A stretch of 64,000 bases of DNA from Burkholderia cenocepacia (GCF_014211915.1 NZ_CP060039.1:1736001-1800000); one strand, 5' to 3'; positions 1 to 9,069 are shown, counted from the stretch's first letter. Translations and numbers: made by a program. Notes: a model not told the origin generated them from the letters alone.

Positions 1-1
1 C

Positions 2-832
2 GAGCAGGTGCGCCGCCGCGCGGAAGAGTTCGACGTCCTGCACTGCCACATCGACTACTACCCGTTCTCGCTGTTCTCGCGTCAGCCGGTCCCGCATCTG
101 ACGACGATGCACGGCCGTCTCGACCTGCCGGAACTGCAGCCGATCTTCAATGCGTTCAGCGACGTGCCGGTCGTGTCGATCTCCGACAACCAGCGCATCC
201 CGCTGCCGCAGGCGAACTGGCTGTCGACCGTCTATCACGGCCTGCCGGAAAACCTGCTGACGCCGATCCCGAACGTGAAGCCGAGCTACCTCGCGTTCCT
301 CGGCCGCATCTCGCCGGAAAAGCGCGTCGACACGGCGATCCGCATCGCCGAGCAGGCCGGCCTGCCGATCAAGATCGCCGCGAAGCTCGACAAGGCCGAC
401 CGCGCGTACTACGAAGAGAAGATCAAGCCGCTGTTCGCGCTGCCGCACGTCGAGTACATCGGCGAAATCAGCGAGTCGGAGAAGACCGAATTCCTCGGCA
501 ACGCGCATGCGCTGCTGTTCCCGATCGACTGGCCGGAGCCTTTCGGCCTGGTGATGATCGAGGCGATGGCCTGCGGCACGCCGGTGATCGCGTTCAAGCG
601 CGGCTCGGTGCCGGAAGTGATCGACAACGGCGTGTCGGGCTTCGTCGTCGAAGACGAACTGTCGGCCGTCGCCGCGCTCAAGCGCCTCGATACGCTGCCG
701 CGCGAGAAGGTTCGCGCTGCGTTCGAAGCCCGTTTCTCGTCGAAGGTGATGGCGCAGAACTACGTGAAGGGCTACGAGGAACTGCTGCGCCAGAAGCGCC
801 GCACGGTGCTCCGCGAAGTCAACGCAAGCTGA
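2..832 (+). CDS. Glycosyltransferase family 4 (GT-B), C-terminal part; 5' end outside window
   Basis: The frame is open to the window edge, so the N-terminus is missing. The visible 276 residues hold the second half of an N-terminal Rossmann domain and a full GT-B C-terminal domain. Diagnostic stretches are FLGRISPEKRVDTAIRIA and, near the nucleotide-sugar site, PIDWPEPFGLVMIEAMACGTPVIA with the EPFGLVMIEAMACG type E-x7-E motif, followed by GSVPEVIDNGVSGFVV. Such enzymes transfer sugar from a nucleotide donor to a glycan or lipid acceptor in the cytosol. The acceptor cannot be read from the fragment. A hairpin resembling a terminator follows at 873-903, so this is the last gene of its unit. 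Confidence 0.88.
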   Translation, partial: EQVRRRAEEFDVLHCHIDYYPFSLFSRQPVPHLTTMHGRLDLPELQPIFNAFSDVPVVSISDNQRIPLPQANWLSTVYHGLPENLLTPIPNVKPSYLAFLGRISPEKRVDTAIRIAEQAGLPIKIAAKLDKADRAYYEEKIKPLFALPHVEYIGEISESEKTEFLGNAHALLFPIDWPEPFGLVMIEAMACGTPVIAFKRGSVPEVIDNGVSGFVVEDELSAVAALKRLDTLPREKVRAAFEARFSSKVMAQNYVKGYEELLRQKRRTVLREVNAS

Positions 833-872
833 TTGCGGGCCGCCGCCGCATGGCGGCGCGCGGTCGTCACGA

Positions 873-903
873 CGCCCCGTCCGGGTTCTCCGGCGGGGCG
901 TTG
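873..903 (+). terminator. Hairpin terminator after the glycosyltransferase
   Basis: ACGCCCCG at 873-880 pairs with CGGGGCGT at 895-902. An inner CCGG/CCGG stem closes a five-base loop. Only a short T stretch follows, so termination strength is uncertain. Confidence 0.55.
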
Positions 904-1068
904 TCACATCTGCGGCGCGGATGTGTTGTATTCTCGCCGCGCCCGGCGCCGCGAACGGCCCTCGAAGCGGCCCGGCACGCCATCCGGCCATCTGTCCAGA
1001 CGGTAATGTCCCTATAATGGCCGTGCCGTGAAATCCGGCCCAGTATGAATATCCAGAGGAGAGCAGTC

Positions 1069-1893
1069 TTGGCGAGAACGAAAACCACGCGCGCAGCGCC
1101 GGCCCCCGGCGCCGGTGTGATCTTCGCGTTGCGCGCGATCGGTCTCGTGCTGCTCGCGCGCTGGCTGTTCTCGATGTCCCAGATGGGCTATCGCGCGTCG
1201 CTGTCGGCGATGGTGTCGTCGCCGTGGGCATTCCTCTACCTCATCCTGATCTTCCTGCTGCTGGCGCTGCCGGGCGCCGCCGCCCGGGCCGAGCGGCCGT
1301 TCCATCCGCTGCCGCAGTGGCTGCGCCAGGCGCTGCGCGCGTTCGCGCTGATCGGCTTCCTGTTCGCCGTGTGGTCGATCGGCGCGTTCACGTGGGCGGC
1401 CGGCTGGCGCCGCGCCCTGCACGCGGTGACGGCGACCAACGGCTGGCTCGTCGCCGCGCCGGCGCTCTATGCGGCGATCGTATGGATCTGCCGGCCGCGG
1501 CCGCTGTGGCGGACCAACGTGGCCGCGCGCCGCTTCGCGGTGGGCCGGTATGCGATTTCGCTCGACGTGCTGACGCGCACCGCGATCGTCTGGATGGAAA
1601 GCCGCAAGGTCGGCCAGTACGATGCGCGCGAACTGTCGGTGCGCTGGCCCGGCCGGGTCGCACCCACTGCGCCCACCGCGCCCACGCCCGCCGCGGGCGA
1701 GCAGGGCGCGCAGCCGGCGGTCGTGCCGCCGCGCCGCGGCAGCCTGTTCAATCGACCGAAGGTGGAACTGCTGTGGGATTCGCCGGCGGCGGTCGGCCAT
1801 AACCGGCAGATCGTGATGCGCGCGCCGCTCGCGACCGAAGGCGACCGCGTCGCGGTGCTCGCGCTCGACGCGGCGCTCAAGCAGATCGTCTGA
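1069..1893 (+). CDS. Uncharacterised multi-pass membrane protein, probable TTG start
   Basis: I do not recognise a named family. The protein has an N-terminal hydrophobic helix (about residues 14-35), two or three more membrane segments before residue 150, then a soluble C-terminal domain with an Ala/Pro/Thr-rich linker around residues 200-220. An upstream in-frame ATG at 1045 is poorly placed. A purine-rich AGAGGAGA at 1055-1062 lies correctly before TTG at 1069, giving 274 residues starting MARTKTTRAAP, so TTG is preferred. The next gene follows after 39 bases on the same strand and is also a membrane protein. Function is unknown. Confidence 0.7.
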   Translation: MARTKTTRAAPAPGAGVIFALRAIGLVLLARWLFSMSQMGYRASLSAMVSSPWAFLYLILIFLLLALPGAAARAERPFHPLPQWLRQALRAFALIGFLFAVWSIGAFTWAAGWRRALHAVTATNGWLVAAPALYAAIVWICRPRPLWRTNVAARRFAVGRYAISLDVLTRTAIVWMESRKVGQYDARELSVRWPGRVAPTAPTAPTPAAGEQGAQPAVVPPRRGSLFNRPKVELLWDSPAAVGHNRQIVMRAPLATEGDRVAVLALDAALKQIV

Positions 1894-1932
1894 CACGGCT
1901 CGCGCACCGGGCGCGGGCGACAAGGAGGCGCG

Positions 1933-2397
1933 ATGATCGTCCGCTGGTTGCTGGCTGCCATTCATCTGAGTGCGTTCGGCGTCGCATTCGCCGCGATCGC
2001 GGCGCGTAACCGTGCGTTGCGCCGGCTCATCGCGTCGGCGCAGCCAGCCGATTTGCCCGGCGTGTTCAAGGCGGATGCGGTCTGGGGGCTGTCGGCGCTC
2101 GTGCTGATCGCGACGGGCCTTGCGCGGGCGTTCGGTGGTTTCGAGAAAGGGGCCGCGTACTACGTGCACGAACCGCTCTTTCACCTGAAGATGACCGCGC
2201 TCGTGCTGCTCCTGCTGCTCGAAGTCGTGCCGATGCTGGGGCTGATCCGCTGGCGTATCGCCGCGCGGCGGCAGCAACCGCCCGATCTCGGCCGGGTGCG
2301 CACCTATGTGCGGATCGGCCACTGGCAGGCGGTGCTGGTGATCGTCATCGTGTTCGCCGCGTCGGGGATGGCGCGGGGGATCGGGCTGGCCGGGTAG
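1933..2397 (+). CDS. DUF2214-like small integral membrane protein
   Basis: The 154-residue protein has four predicted transmembrane helices (about 1-24, 52-72, 86-108 and 130-150), with His12 in the first helix and HFHLK-type polar residues near helix 3. The pattern resembles the DUF2214 predicted membrane family. No catalytic motif is visible. AAGGAGG at 1921-1927 just before ATG fixes the start. It shares a strand and a short spacer with the preceding membrane gene, so the two are probably co-transcribed. Role unknown. Confidence 0.72.
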   Translation: MIVRWLLAAIHLSAFGVAFAAIAARNRALRRLIASAQPADLPGVFKADAVWGLSALVLIATGLARAFGGFEKGAAYYVHEPLFHLKMTALVLLLLLEVVPMLGLIRWRIAARRQQPPDLGRVRTYVRIGHWQAVLVIVIVFAASGMARGIGLAG

Positions 2398-2405
2398 GTG
2401 CGGTC

Positions 2406-2447
2406 GGTTAGGGAGGCCCGGTTAGGGAGGCCCGGTTAGGGAGGCCC
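2406..2447. repeat. Three tandem copies of a 14-bp unit
   Basis: The unit GGTTAGGGAGGCCC occurs three times without interruption at 2406-2419, 2420-2433 and 2434-2447. It lies directly after the stop of the DUF2214-like gene, in the spacer before the convergent glucarate dehydratase gene. Such a perfect short array may vary in copy number by slippage. Confidence 0.9.
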
Positions 2448-2608
2448 GGGCGCCCGGTCAGGATCGTCGCGGGGCGACCGGCCGGCCGCGCGTTCGCGAA
2501 TTCCGCTTTTGCTTCGCCGGTCTTTCCCGGCCGGCGATCGCCGATACACGGGCGAATCGCCTCATTCCATTCCGACCGGGCGACCCTGCCGCCCGGTCCG
2601 TCCCACGC

Positions 2609-3960
2609 TCAGCGTACGAGGCACGGGCGCTTGTTGTTGAACGTCCAGCCCGGGATCAGATACTGCATCGCCGCCGCGTCGTCGCGGGCGCCGAGGCCGT
2701 GCTGCTTGTACAGCTCGTGCGCGAGCGCGACCGCATCCATGTCGATGTCGATGCCGAGCCCCGGCCGCTTCGGCACTTCCACCAGCCCGTTCTCGATTTT
2801 CAGCGGCTCCCGCGTCAGCCGTTCGCCGTCCTGCCAGATCCAGTGCGTATCGATCGCGGTGACCTGGCCCGGCGCCGCGGCCGCGACGTGCGTGAACATC
2901 GCGAGCGACACGTCGAAGTGGTTGTTCGAATGCGAACCCCACGTGAGGCCCCAGTCGCGGCACATCTGCGCGACCCGCACCGACCCCTGCATGGTCCAGA
3001 AGTGCGGATCGGCGAGCGGGATGTCGACGGCGTGCAACTGCACCGCATGGCCCATCTGCCGCCAGTCGGTCGCGATCATGTTGGTCGCCGTCGGCAGCCC
3101 CGTCGCGCGGCGGAATTCGGCCATCACCTCGCGTCCCGAGTAACCGTTCTCCGCACCGCACGGATCTTCCGCATACGCGAGCACGTGATGCTGATCGCGG
3201 CACAGCCGCACGGCTTCGTCGAGCGACCATGCGCCGTTCGGATCGAGCGTCACGCGCGCGTCGGGGAAACGCTCGGCGAGCGCCGTCACGGCTTCGATCT
3301 CGCTGGCCCCTTCGAATACGCCGCCCTTCAGCTTGAAGTCGTTGAAGCCGTAGCGCGCATGCGCGGCTTCGGCGAGCCGCACGACGGCTTCGGGCGTCAG
3401 TGCGGCTTCGTCGCGTACGCGCGTCCAGTCGTCGGTCGCGCCGCGGCCGTCGCGATAGGGAGCGCGGTCTTCGTGCGGTCGCCGATGTAGAACAGGTAGC
3501 CGAGCATCTCGACCCGTTCGCGCTGCTGGCCTTCGCCGAGCAGCGCGGCGACCGGCACGCCAAGATGCTGGCCGAGCAGGTCGAGCAGCGCGGCTTCGAG
3601 CGCGGTGACCGCGTGGATCGTCGTGCGCAGGTCGAAGGTCTGCAGCCCGCGGCCGCTTGCGTCGCGGTCGGCGAAGGTGCGCCGCACGTCGTTGAGCACC
3701 GCATGGTAGTTGCCGACCGGCTGGCCGACGACGAGCGCGCGCGCGTCGTCGAGCGTGCGGCGGATGCTTTCGCCGCCCGGTACTTCGCCGACGCCCGTGC
3801 GGCCCGCGCTGTCCTTCAGGATCACGAGGTTGCGGGTGAAGAACGGGCCGTGCGCGCCGCTCAGGTTGAGCAGCATGCTGTCGTGGCCGGCGACCGGAAT
3901 CGCTTGCAGGTCGACGATGCGCGGCGTGTCGTGGGAGGGCGAGGCAGTGACGGCGTTCAT
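2609..3960 (-). pseudogene. gudD: Glucarate dehydratase interrupted by a one-base frameshift
   Basis: D-glucarate dehydratase of the enolase superfamily removes water from D-glucarate to give 5-dehydro-4-deoxyglucarate. The first about 167 codons (ATG at 3960) read [20 protein letters not shown] through [15 protein letters not shown]. The frame must then move by one base to continue [20 protein letters not shown] through NDFKLKGG (catalytic K-x-K), [16 protein letters not shown] (catalytic His region) and the C-terminus at 2609. Comparison of the frames places a missing base at 3460/3461: gene-sense GCGCTCCCTAT where GCGCTGCCCTAT would restore one frame. Restored length would be 450 residues, normal for GudD. 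All visible active-site motifs are intact, so the lesion is recent or a sequencing error. It is divergent from a GntR-type regulator. Confidence 0.87.
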
Positions 3961-4318
3961 GGGCGGCGATGGCGAAAGAGTGGGCGATGCCGCGCGGCAA
4001 AAGCTTTGCCGCGCGCGGCGGGAGGTGCGATCATTCGACAACCGACGTGCGCGGCGCGCAAGCCCCGCATGTCGACGCAACCCGAATGGGGTGGAAGCGA
4101 CAACCGGGCCGGCGGGGCACAGAACGCGAACGCGGGTCGATCGTCACGCACGGGACCCGGGCGGTGCTGAACAGCCGACCTGAGTCGACAGGAGATCCGT
4201 GCGCCGATCATCAGTCGTCGGATGACTTGTGACGCAGTATAATGAATCATCTGCTTTCGCTCAAACCCCGCGTAAACCCTCGGCTCACATTACGATCATT
4301 CAAAAAGGAACCGGCCAC
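3961..4318. promoter_or_regulatory. Divergent gudD / GntR control region
   Basis: This 358-base spacer has no gene. It contains a near-perfect palindrome AGTCGTCGGATGACT at 4213-4227 and a consensus -10 TATAAT at 4238-4243 reading toward the regulator. The palindrome sits where the -35 element would be, the expected position for a repressor operator. A weak-to-fair ribosome site AAAAAGGAA at 4302-4310 precedes the regulator ATG. Confidence 0.6.
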
Positions 4319-5068
4319 ATGTCCGTGCCTACGCTTCCCGCAGCGCCGCGCCGTCGCGCACGCAGCCTCGCACAAGATGTCGTCGACGCGCTGACCGCGC
4401 AGATCGAAAACGGCACGCTGCGGCCCGGCGACAAGCTGCCGACCGAAACCGAAGTCATGGCGGCGCAGGGCGTGAGCCGCACGGTCGTGCGCGAGGCGAT
4501 CTCGCGGATGCAGGCGAGCGGCCTCGTCGAGACGCGCCACGGCATCGGCAGTTTCGTGCTGGAGCCGTCGCGCCGTCAGACGCTCGGCATCGATCCCGCG
4601 ACGATCACGACGCTGCGCGACGTGCTCGCGGTGCTGGAGCTGCGTATCAGCCTCGAAAGCGAGTGCGCGAGCCTGGCCGCGCAGCGCGCGAACGATGCCG
4701 ACCTCGCCGCGCTGCGGCGCGCGCTCGACGCGATCGCGACGGGCGCGGGCGGCGGGCGTGACACCGCGCAGCTCGACTTCCAGTTCCACCTGCAGATCGC
4801 GCAGTCCACCGGCAACCGCTATTTCGTCGACATCATGACGCAGCTGGGCACGTCGATCATTCCGCGTACGCGGGTGAATTCGGCGCGCTTTGCCGGCGAC
4901 GACCTCGAGCGTTACGTCGGCCGGCTGAACCACGAGCACGAGGACATCTACGAGGCGATCGCGCGCCACGATCCGGAAGCGGCGCGCGCCGCGATGCGCA
5001 CGCACCTCACCAACAGCCGCGAGCGCCTGCGCCGCGCGCACGAGGCAGCCGAGGCCGAGGCGGGCTGA
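4319..5068 (+). CDS. GntR/FadR-subfamily (FCD) transcriptional regulator, probable glucarate/galactarate regulator
   Basis: This is a DNA-binding regulator of 249 residues. The N-terminal winged helix (about residues 12-80) contains LAQDVVDALTAQIENGTLRP, GDKLPTETEVMAAQGVSRTV and the wing GLVETRHGIGSFVL. The C-terminal all-helical FCD domain (about 95-235) has the metal/ligand-pocket pattern ELRISLE, DFQFHLQIAQSTGN and NHEHEDIYEAI. ATG at 4319 is chosen over an in-frame start at 4229 because AAAAAGGAA precedes it and homologues start near here. Its divergence from gudD suggests control of hexarate catabolism, which is inferred from context. A palindrome at 4213-4227 is a candidate autoregulatory operator. 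Confidence 0.85.
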   Translation: MSVPTLPAAPRRRARSLAQDVVDALTAQIENGTLRPGDKLPTETEVMAAQGVSRTVVREAISRMQASGLVETRHGIGSFVLEPSRRQTLGIDPATITTLRDVLAVLELRISLESECASLAAQRANDADLAALRRALDAIATGAGGGRDTAQLDFQFHLQIAQSTGNRYFVDIMTQLGTSIIPRTRVNSARFAGDDLERYVGRLNHEHEDIYEAIARHDPEAARAAMRTHLTNSRERLRRAHEAAEAEAG

Positions 5069-5118
5069 CGTTGCGTGACAGGGCTCGCGACACGGCGGGC
5101 CTACCTGGATTGCCTTAA

Positions 5119-5140
5119 CATCAGTCGTCGTACGAGGTCG
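5119..5140 (+). promoter_or_regulatory. Second copy of the candidate GntR operator core
   Basis: CATCAGTCGTCG at 5119-5130 is identical over 12 bases to 4209-4220 in the gudD control region and runs into the palindromic TCGTACGA. It lies after the regulator gene, with no rightward gene behind it, between convergent genes. It may be an orphan operator left from a lost promoter. Confidence 0.4.
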
Positions 5141-5206
5141 GCATGGCCGCCGCGATCTCCAGGCCAGGCGGCGCTCCCGCCGCCGGCCGTCCGCCTGCCT
5201 CGCCGA

Positions 5207-6355
5207 TCAGCCTCCCTTCGTCACGATCGTCTTCCACGCGCCGTTCTTCACCTGGTACAGCGTCGACATCCCGCTCTTCAGCGAGCCGTCGTTCGCGAAG
5301 GAGATGCGGCCGGTCACGCCTGGGAAGTCGATTTTCTTCAGCGCCGGACGATAGGCCTTCGGGTCGGTCGAACCGGCCGCCTGCATCGCCTTGATCGCCG
5401 CCCACGCCGCGTCATAGCCGAACTGCGCATACGACAGCACGTCGACGCCGAAGCGCTTCTTGAAGCGCGCCTCGAAATCCTTCCCCTGCGGCAGCTCGTC
5501 GAGCGGCTGACCGTATTCCCACGCCATCGCGCCTTCGGCAGCCGGCCCCGCGATCTTGATGAACTCGTTGTCCTTCACGCCGCCGCCGCCGACGAATTGC
5601 GCGTTCAGCCCGAGCTGGCGCATTTGCTTGATGAAGTTGGCGGCGAGCGAATCGAGGCCGCCGAAGAAGATCAGGTCGGGATTCTTGGCCTTCAGGCTCG
5701 TGATCTGCGCGCGGAAATCGACCGCCTGGTTGCTGGTGAACTCGCGGCCGATGAGGTTGCCGCCGGCGGCCTTCACGGCCTTCTCGAATTCGTCGGCCTC
5801 GCCCTGGCCGAACGCGGTGCGGTCGTCGATGATCGCGATGCGCTTCGCCTTCGTCACCTCGACCGCGTACTTGCCCGCGTTGCCGGCATTCTGGCCATCG
5901 GTCGCGATCACCATGAACATGTTCGCGAGCCCGCGCGACGTGAGCGTCGGGTTGGTCGCGGCCGGGTCGATCACCGGAATGCCGGCCTTGTCGTAGACCA
6001 CCGACGCCGGAATCGTCGTCCCCGAGTTGAAGTGGCCGACCACGACCGACACGTTCTGGTCGACCAGCGCCTGCGCGGCCTGCACGCCGATGCGCGGGTC
6101 GGCCTGGTCGTCCTGCACGACGAGATTGAAGCGGGCGGGCTTGCCGGCGATCTGCACCTTCTGCGCGGCCGCATCGTCGAGCGCGAGCTGCACGCCGTTT
6201 TGCAGATCCTTGCCGTAGCCGGCGTTCACGCCCGTGAGCGGCGCGGCGAAGCCGACCTTCACGTCGGTTGTATCGGCGGCCTGGGCAGCCTGTTGCGAGA
6301 GAAGGGCAAGCGCGGATGCAATCGACACCGACAGCAGGGAATGACGGAATTTCAT
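5207..6355 (-). CDS. Branched-chain amino-acid-type ABC periplasmic binding protein (LivK-like)
   Basis: The 382-residue protein has a Sec signal peptide (MKFRHSLLSVSIASALALLS, cleavage after AQA about residue 26). A type I periplasmic-binding fold follows, starting DVKVGFAAPLTGVNAGYGKD, with VVGHFNSGTTIPASVVYD and the hinge-side FFGGLDSLAANF typical of LivK/LivJ proteins. It would capture a branched-chain or related amino acid for a Liv-type importer. GAGGAAC sits just before ATG at 6355. No livHMGF permease or ATPase genes are adjacent on either side, so it is either an orphan receptor for a transporter elsewhere or serves sensing. Ligand not predictable. Confidence 0.87.
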   Translation of the reverse strand: MKFRHSLLSVSIASALALLSQQAAQAADTTDVKVGFAAPLTGVNAGYGKDLQNGVQLALDDAAAQKVQIAGKPARFNLVVQDDQADPRIGVQAAQALVDQNVSVVVGHFNSGTTIPASVVYDKAGIPVIDPAATNPTLTSRGLANMFMVIATDGQNAGNAGKYAVEVTKAKRIAIIDDRTAFGQGEADEFEKAVKAAGGNLIGREFTSNQAVDFRAQITSLKAKNPDLIFFGGLDSLAANFIKQMRQLGLNAQFVGGGGVKDNEFIKIAGPAAEGAMAWEYGQPLDELPQGKDFEARFKKRFGVDVLSYAQFGYDAAWAAIKAMQAAGSTDPKAYRPALKKIDFPGVTGRISFANDGSLKSGMSTLYQVKNGAWKTIVTKGG

Positions 6356-6725
6356 GTTGTTCCTCTTGTTCGACACCGGCGAGTGGGTACCGCGCGCGCC
6401 TGGGCGGGCCGGGCGCGTGCGACGGGCGGGCGGTTTGACCGCTTCTCGGAATCGGGCGGGGAGGTCGGCATCGTGATCCTCGGAAACATCTCCCGTCAGG
6501 CTCCGCGAAGAGCCCCGATTGCTTCGATATATAGGTCGCCGATATGCGCGGGTCTTGGAAATTTGTCGCGCATTCGATGCGGATTTGCGCATAGCTTCCG
6601 CGCGTGCGCGGGCAGCCGGTATCGGGAGTTTCCCGTCGCGAACGCAACGGGTGCAGAGAAGGGGACGGTGCGGGCAAAAACGCGGCGCGGCCCGTCAGAA
6701 GGGCCGCGCCGCGCGTGGGTCGACG
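6356..6725. other. 370-base intergenic region with the phospholipase terminator
   Basis: No gene is supported here. The left part carries the leftward promoter region of the LivK-like gene, with AT-rich TATATA near 6530-6536. The right end carries the phospholipase C terminator at 6676-6713. Confidence 0.5.
6676..6713 (-). terminator. Rho-independent terminator of the phospholipase C gene
   Basis: A perfect 13-bp stem pairs CGCGGCGCGGCCC at 6681-6693 with GGGCCGCGCCGCG at 6701-6713 around a seven-base loop. On the minus strand it is followed by a run of T (A at 6676-6680 on the plus strand). It lies 12 bases after the phospholipase stop. Confidence 0.85.
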
Positions 6726-8870
6726 TCAGTCGGACAGGGCGTCCGCCGTGGCTTCGGCGTCGTCGTGCGACGCGGTCGTGCGGATCAGCGGGTCGCTGGT
6801 GCTGGGGCGGCCCGTTTCGACGTGGCCCGCGAAGCGGCGCAGGAAGCCGAGCAGGCGGCCGTCGCTGACGGTGAGGTCATACCAGCCGTGGCTGCCGCGC
6901 AGGTCCCAGTAATCGTCGACGTGCGCGCCCGGCGCGAGGTCGAACGTACGCGCGTGACCGTGGCCGTACGCGTTCGTGACCTTGAGCCGCACGGCCTTGT
7001 GGCCGCGGTTCATCAGGCGCAGCGTGATGTTGCCGTTCGCGACGTCGTAGCCGTAGATCACCTCGGGGTTCACGTTCGCGCTGCCGACGCCGGTCGCAAA
7101 CGGGCCGCGGAAATGGCAGTAGAAGCCGTTCGGGCCGTAGACGTCGAGATCGTACAGGCCGAGCGACGCGGCGGCGCTCCACGTATCGGCGATACGTTTG
7201 CCGGCTTCGACCGTGTACGTCCACGGGCCGTCGACGCGGTTGCGCGACTGGACCTGGAACGCGGCGCCCGCCCGGCCCGTGTTCGCGAAGGTCAGCCGGA
7301 ACTGGCCGTTGGCGGCTTCGACGCGGCCGTGCACGAACAGCTCGTACGGCAGCGCGCGCGCCGGACGCAGCCCGGCTTCCTGTTTCGGCAGCTTCTGCAG
7401 CAGCGGCGGCACCGGGATGTAGTCGGGATGGCGCACGCGGTCGGGCGGCGCGTAGCCGCTGGTGTCGGGCAGCGTCGGCCATGCGGCGTCCGCGGTCGCG
7501 AACTCGAACGCCGACGTCAGGTCGCCGCACACCGCGCGGCGCCACGGCGACACGTTGGCGGCCGTGACCGGATACTGCGCGCCGAAGCGCGCCTCGATGA
7601 ATTGCAGCAGCGACGTGTGATCGAAGGTCTGCGAGCAGACCCAGCCGCCCTTGGTCCACGGCGACACGACCAGCATCGGCACGCGCGGCCCGAGCCCGTA
7701 CGGGCCGGCCATGTGCGACGCGTCGCCGGCGAACACCTCGTTGGTCGTCGCGACCGTCGACAGCCCGTTCTCGCGCGACTGCGGCGCGAACGGCGGCGGC
7801 ACGTGGTCGAAGAAGCCGTCGTTTTCGTCGTACGTGATGAACAGCGCGGTCTTGCTCCACACGTCGGGATTCGACACGAGCGCCTTCAGCACCTGCTCGA
7901 TGTACCACGCGCCGTAGTTCGCCGGCCAGTTCGGGTGCTCGGAATACGCTTCGGGCGCGCAGATCCACGACACCTGCGGCAGCGTGCCGTTCTTCACGTC
8001 CTGCTGCAGCACGTCGAACAGCGTGCCGCCGGCGCTGACGTTGGTGCCGGTGCGCGCCTTGTCGTACAGCGGCGTGCCGGGCAGCGCGGTGCGGTACTGG
8101 TTGAAGTAGAGCAGCGAGTTGTCGCCGTAGTTGCCGATGTACGGGTTTTGCGTCCAGCCCCACGAGCCGTTCGCGTCGAGCCCCGTGCCGACGTCCTGGT
8201 AGATCTTCCACGACACGCCGGCCTGCTCGAGCACTTCCGGATAGGTCGTCCAGCCGTAACCCTTTTCCTCGTTGCCGAGCACCGGGCCGCCGCCCGTGCC
8301 GTCGTTGCCGACGTAGCCCGTCCACATGTAGTAGCGGTTCGGGTCGGTCGAGCTCGGGATCGCGCAGTGGTACGCGTCGCAGATCGTGAACGCGTCGGCG
8401 AGCTGGTAGTGGAACGGGATGTCGTCGCGCTTCAGGTACGCCATCGTCGTGGTGCCCTTGTTCGGCACCCACTGGTCGTAGCGGCCCTTGTTCCAGGCGG
8501 CGTGCATGTCCTGCCAGCCGTGCGGGAGGTCCTGCAGGAACTGCAGGCCGAGCTTGTCGGCGCCCGGGTGGAACGGCAGCAGTTCGGCCGGGCCGACCGG
8601 CTGGTGAAACACCGACTTGCCGTTCGCGAGGCGCAGCGGGCGCGGGTCACCGAAGCCGCGGACACCGCGCATCGTGCCGAAGTAGTGGTCGAACGAGCGG
8701 TTCTCCTGCATCAGGATCACGATGTGTTCGATGTCGCGGATCGTGCCGGTGCGGCGGTTCGCGGGAATCGCGAGCGCATCCCGGATCACGGGCGGAAACA
8801 GGTTCAGCGCGGCGGCGCCGGCAGTGCCGGCGGCGACGCGCAGGAAGTCACGACGGTTCGATCGGGTCAT
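6726..8870 (-). CDS. plcN: Phosphocholine-specific phospholipase C, Tat-exported
   Basis: The 714-residue enzyme belongs to the non-haemolytic/haemolytic phospholipase C and acid-phosphatase superfamily. It hydrolyses phosphatidylcholine to diacylglycerol and phosphocholine outside the cytoplasm. The start MTRSNRRDFLRVAAGTAGAA carries a twin-arginine motif (RRDFLR). The catalytic domain opens with IEHIVILMQENRSFDHYFG (metal/nucleophile region) and includes FTICDAYHCAIPSSTDPNR and FITYDENDGFFDHVPPP. Two C-terminal DUF756-type beta domains (about residues 500-690) are typical of this family. An upstream in-frame start at 8975 was rejected because the Tat motif begins here. It is a single-gene unit with its own terminator. 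The plcN symbol is by resemblance; substrate preference needs assay. Confidence 0.88.
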   Translation of the reverse strand: MTRSNRRDFLRVAAGTAGAAALNLFPPVIRDALAIPANRRTGTIRDIEHIVILMQENRSFDHYFGTMRGVRGFGDPRPLRLANGKSVFHQPVGPAELLPFHPGADKLGLQFLQDLPHGWQDMHAAWNKGRYDQWVPNKGTTTMAYLKRDDIPFHYQLADAFTICDAYHCAIPSSTDPNRYYMWTGYVGNDGTGGGPVLGNEEKGYGWTTYPEVLEQAGVSWKIYQDVGTGLDANGSWGWTQNPYIGNYGDNSLLYFNQYRTALPGTPLYDKARTGTNVSAGGTLFDVLQQDVKNGTLPQVSWICAPEAYSEHPNWPANYGAWYIEQVLKALVSNPDVWSKTALFITYDENDGFFDHVPPPFAPQSRENGLSTVATTNEVFAGDASHMAGPYGLGPRVPMLVVSPWTKGGWVCSQTFDHTSLLQFIEARFGAQYPVTAANVSPWRRAVCGDLTSAFEFATADAAWPTLPDTSGYAPPDRVRHPDYIPVPPLLQKLPKQEAGLRPARALPYELFVHGRVEAANGQFRLTFANTGRAGAAFQVQSRNRVDGPWTYTVEAGKRIADTWSAAASLGLYDLDVYGPNGFYCHFRGPFATGVGSANVNPEVIYGYDVANGNITLRLMNRGHKAVRLKVTNAYGHGHARTFDLAPGAHVDDYWDLRGSHGWYDLTVSDGRLLGFLRRFAGHVETGRPSTSDPLIRTTASHDDAEATADALSD

Positions 8871-9069
8871 GGTCGTTATCGTGGGGTAAAGAGGGAGCCG
8901 ATTGGCGGGACCTGCGGGAAGGGCGCGCACCGGGTCGCAGGATGCGGCTGCGCCGGTGCGTGCCGCCGCGAGCATAGCGAGGAATCGGTGTCATTCATGT
9001 GAAGTCCGGAAACGTTTGCACGGGCAGCGGACCGGCATCGGGATGCGGCGTCAGCAGGTCGGCTGCAAC

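Noticed and set aside
6519..9002. Plus-strand frame of about 830 codons opposite phospholipase C
   Set aside because: The minus strand has Tat signal, catalytic motifs and terminator; the plus frame is composition-driven.
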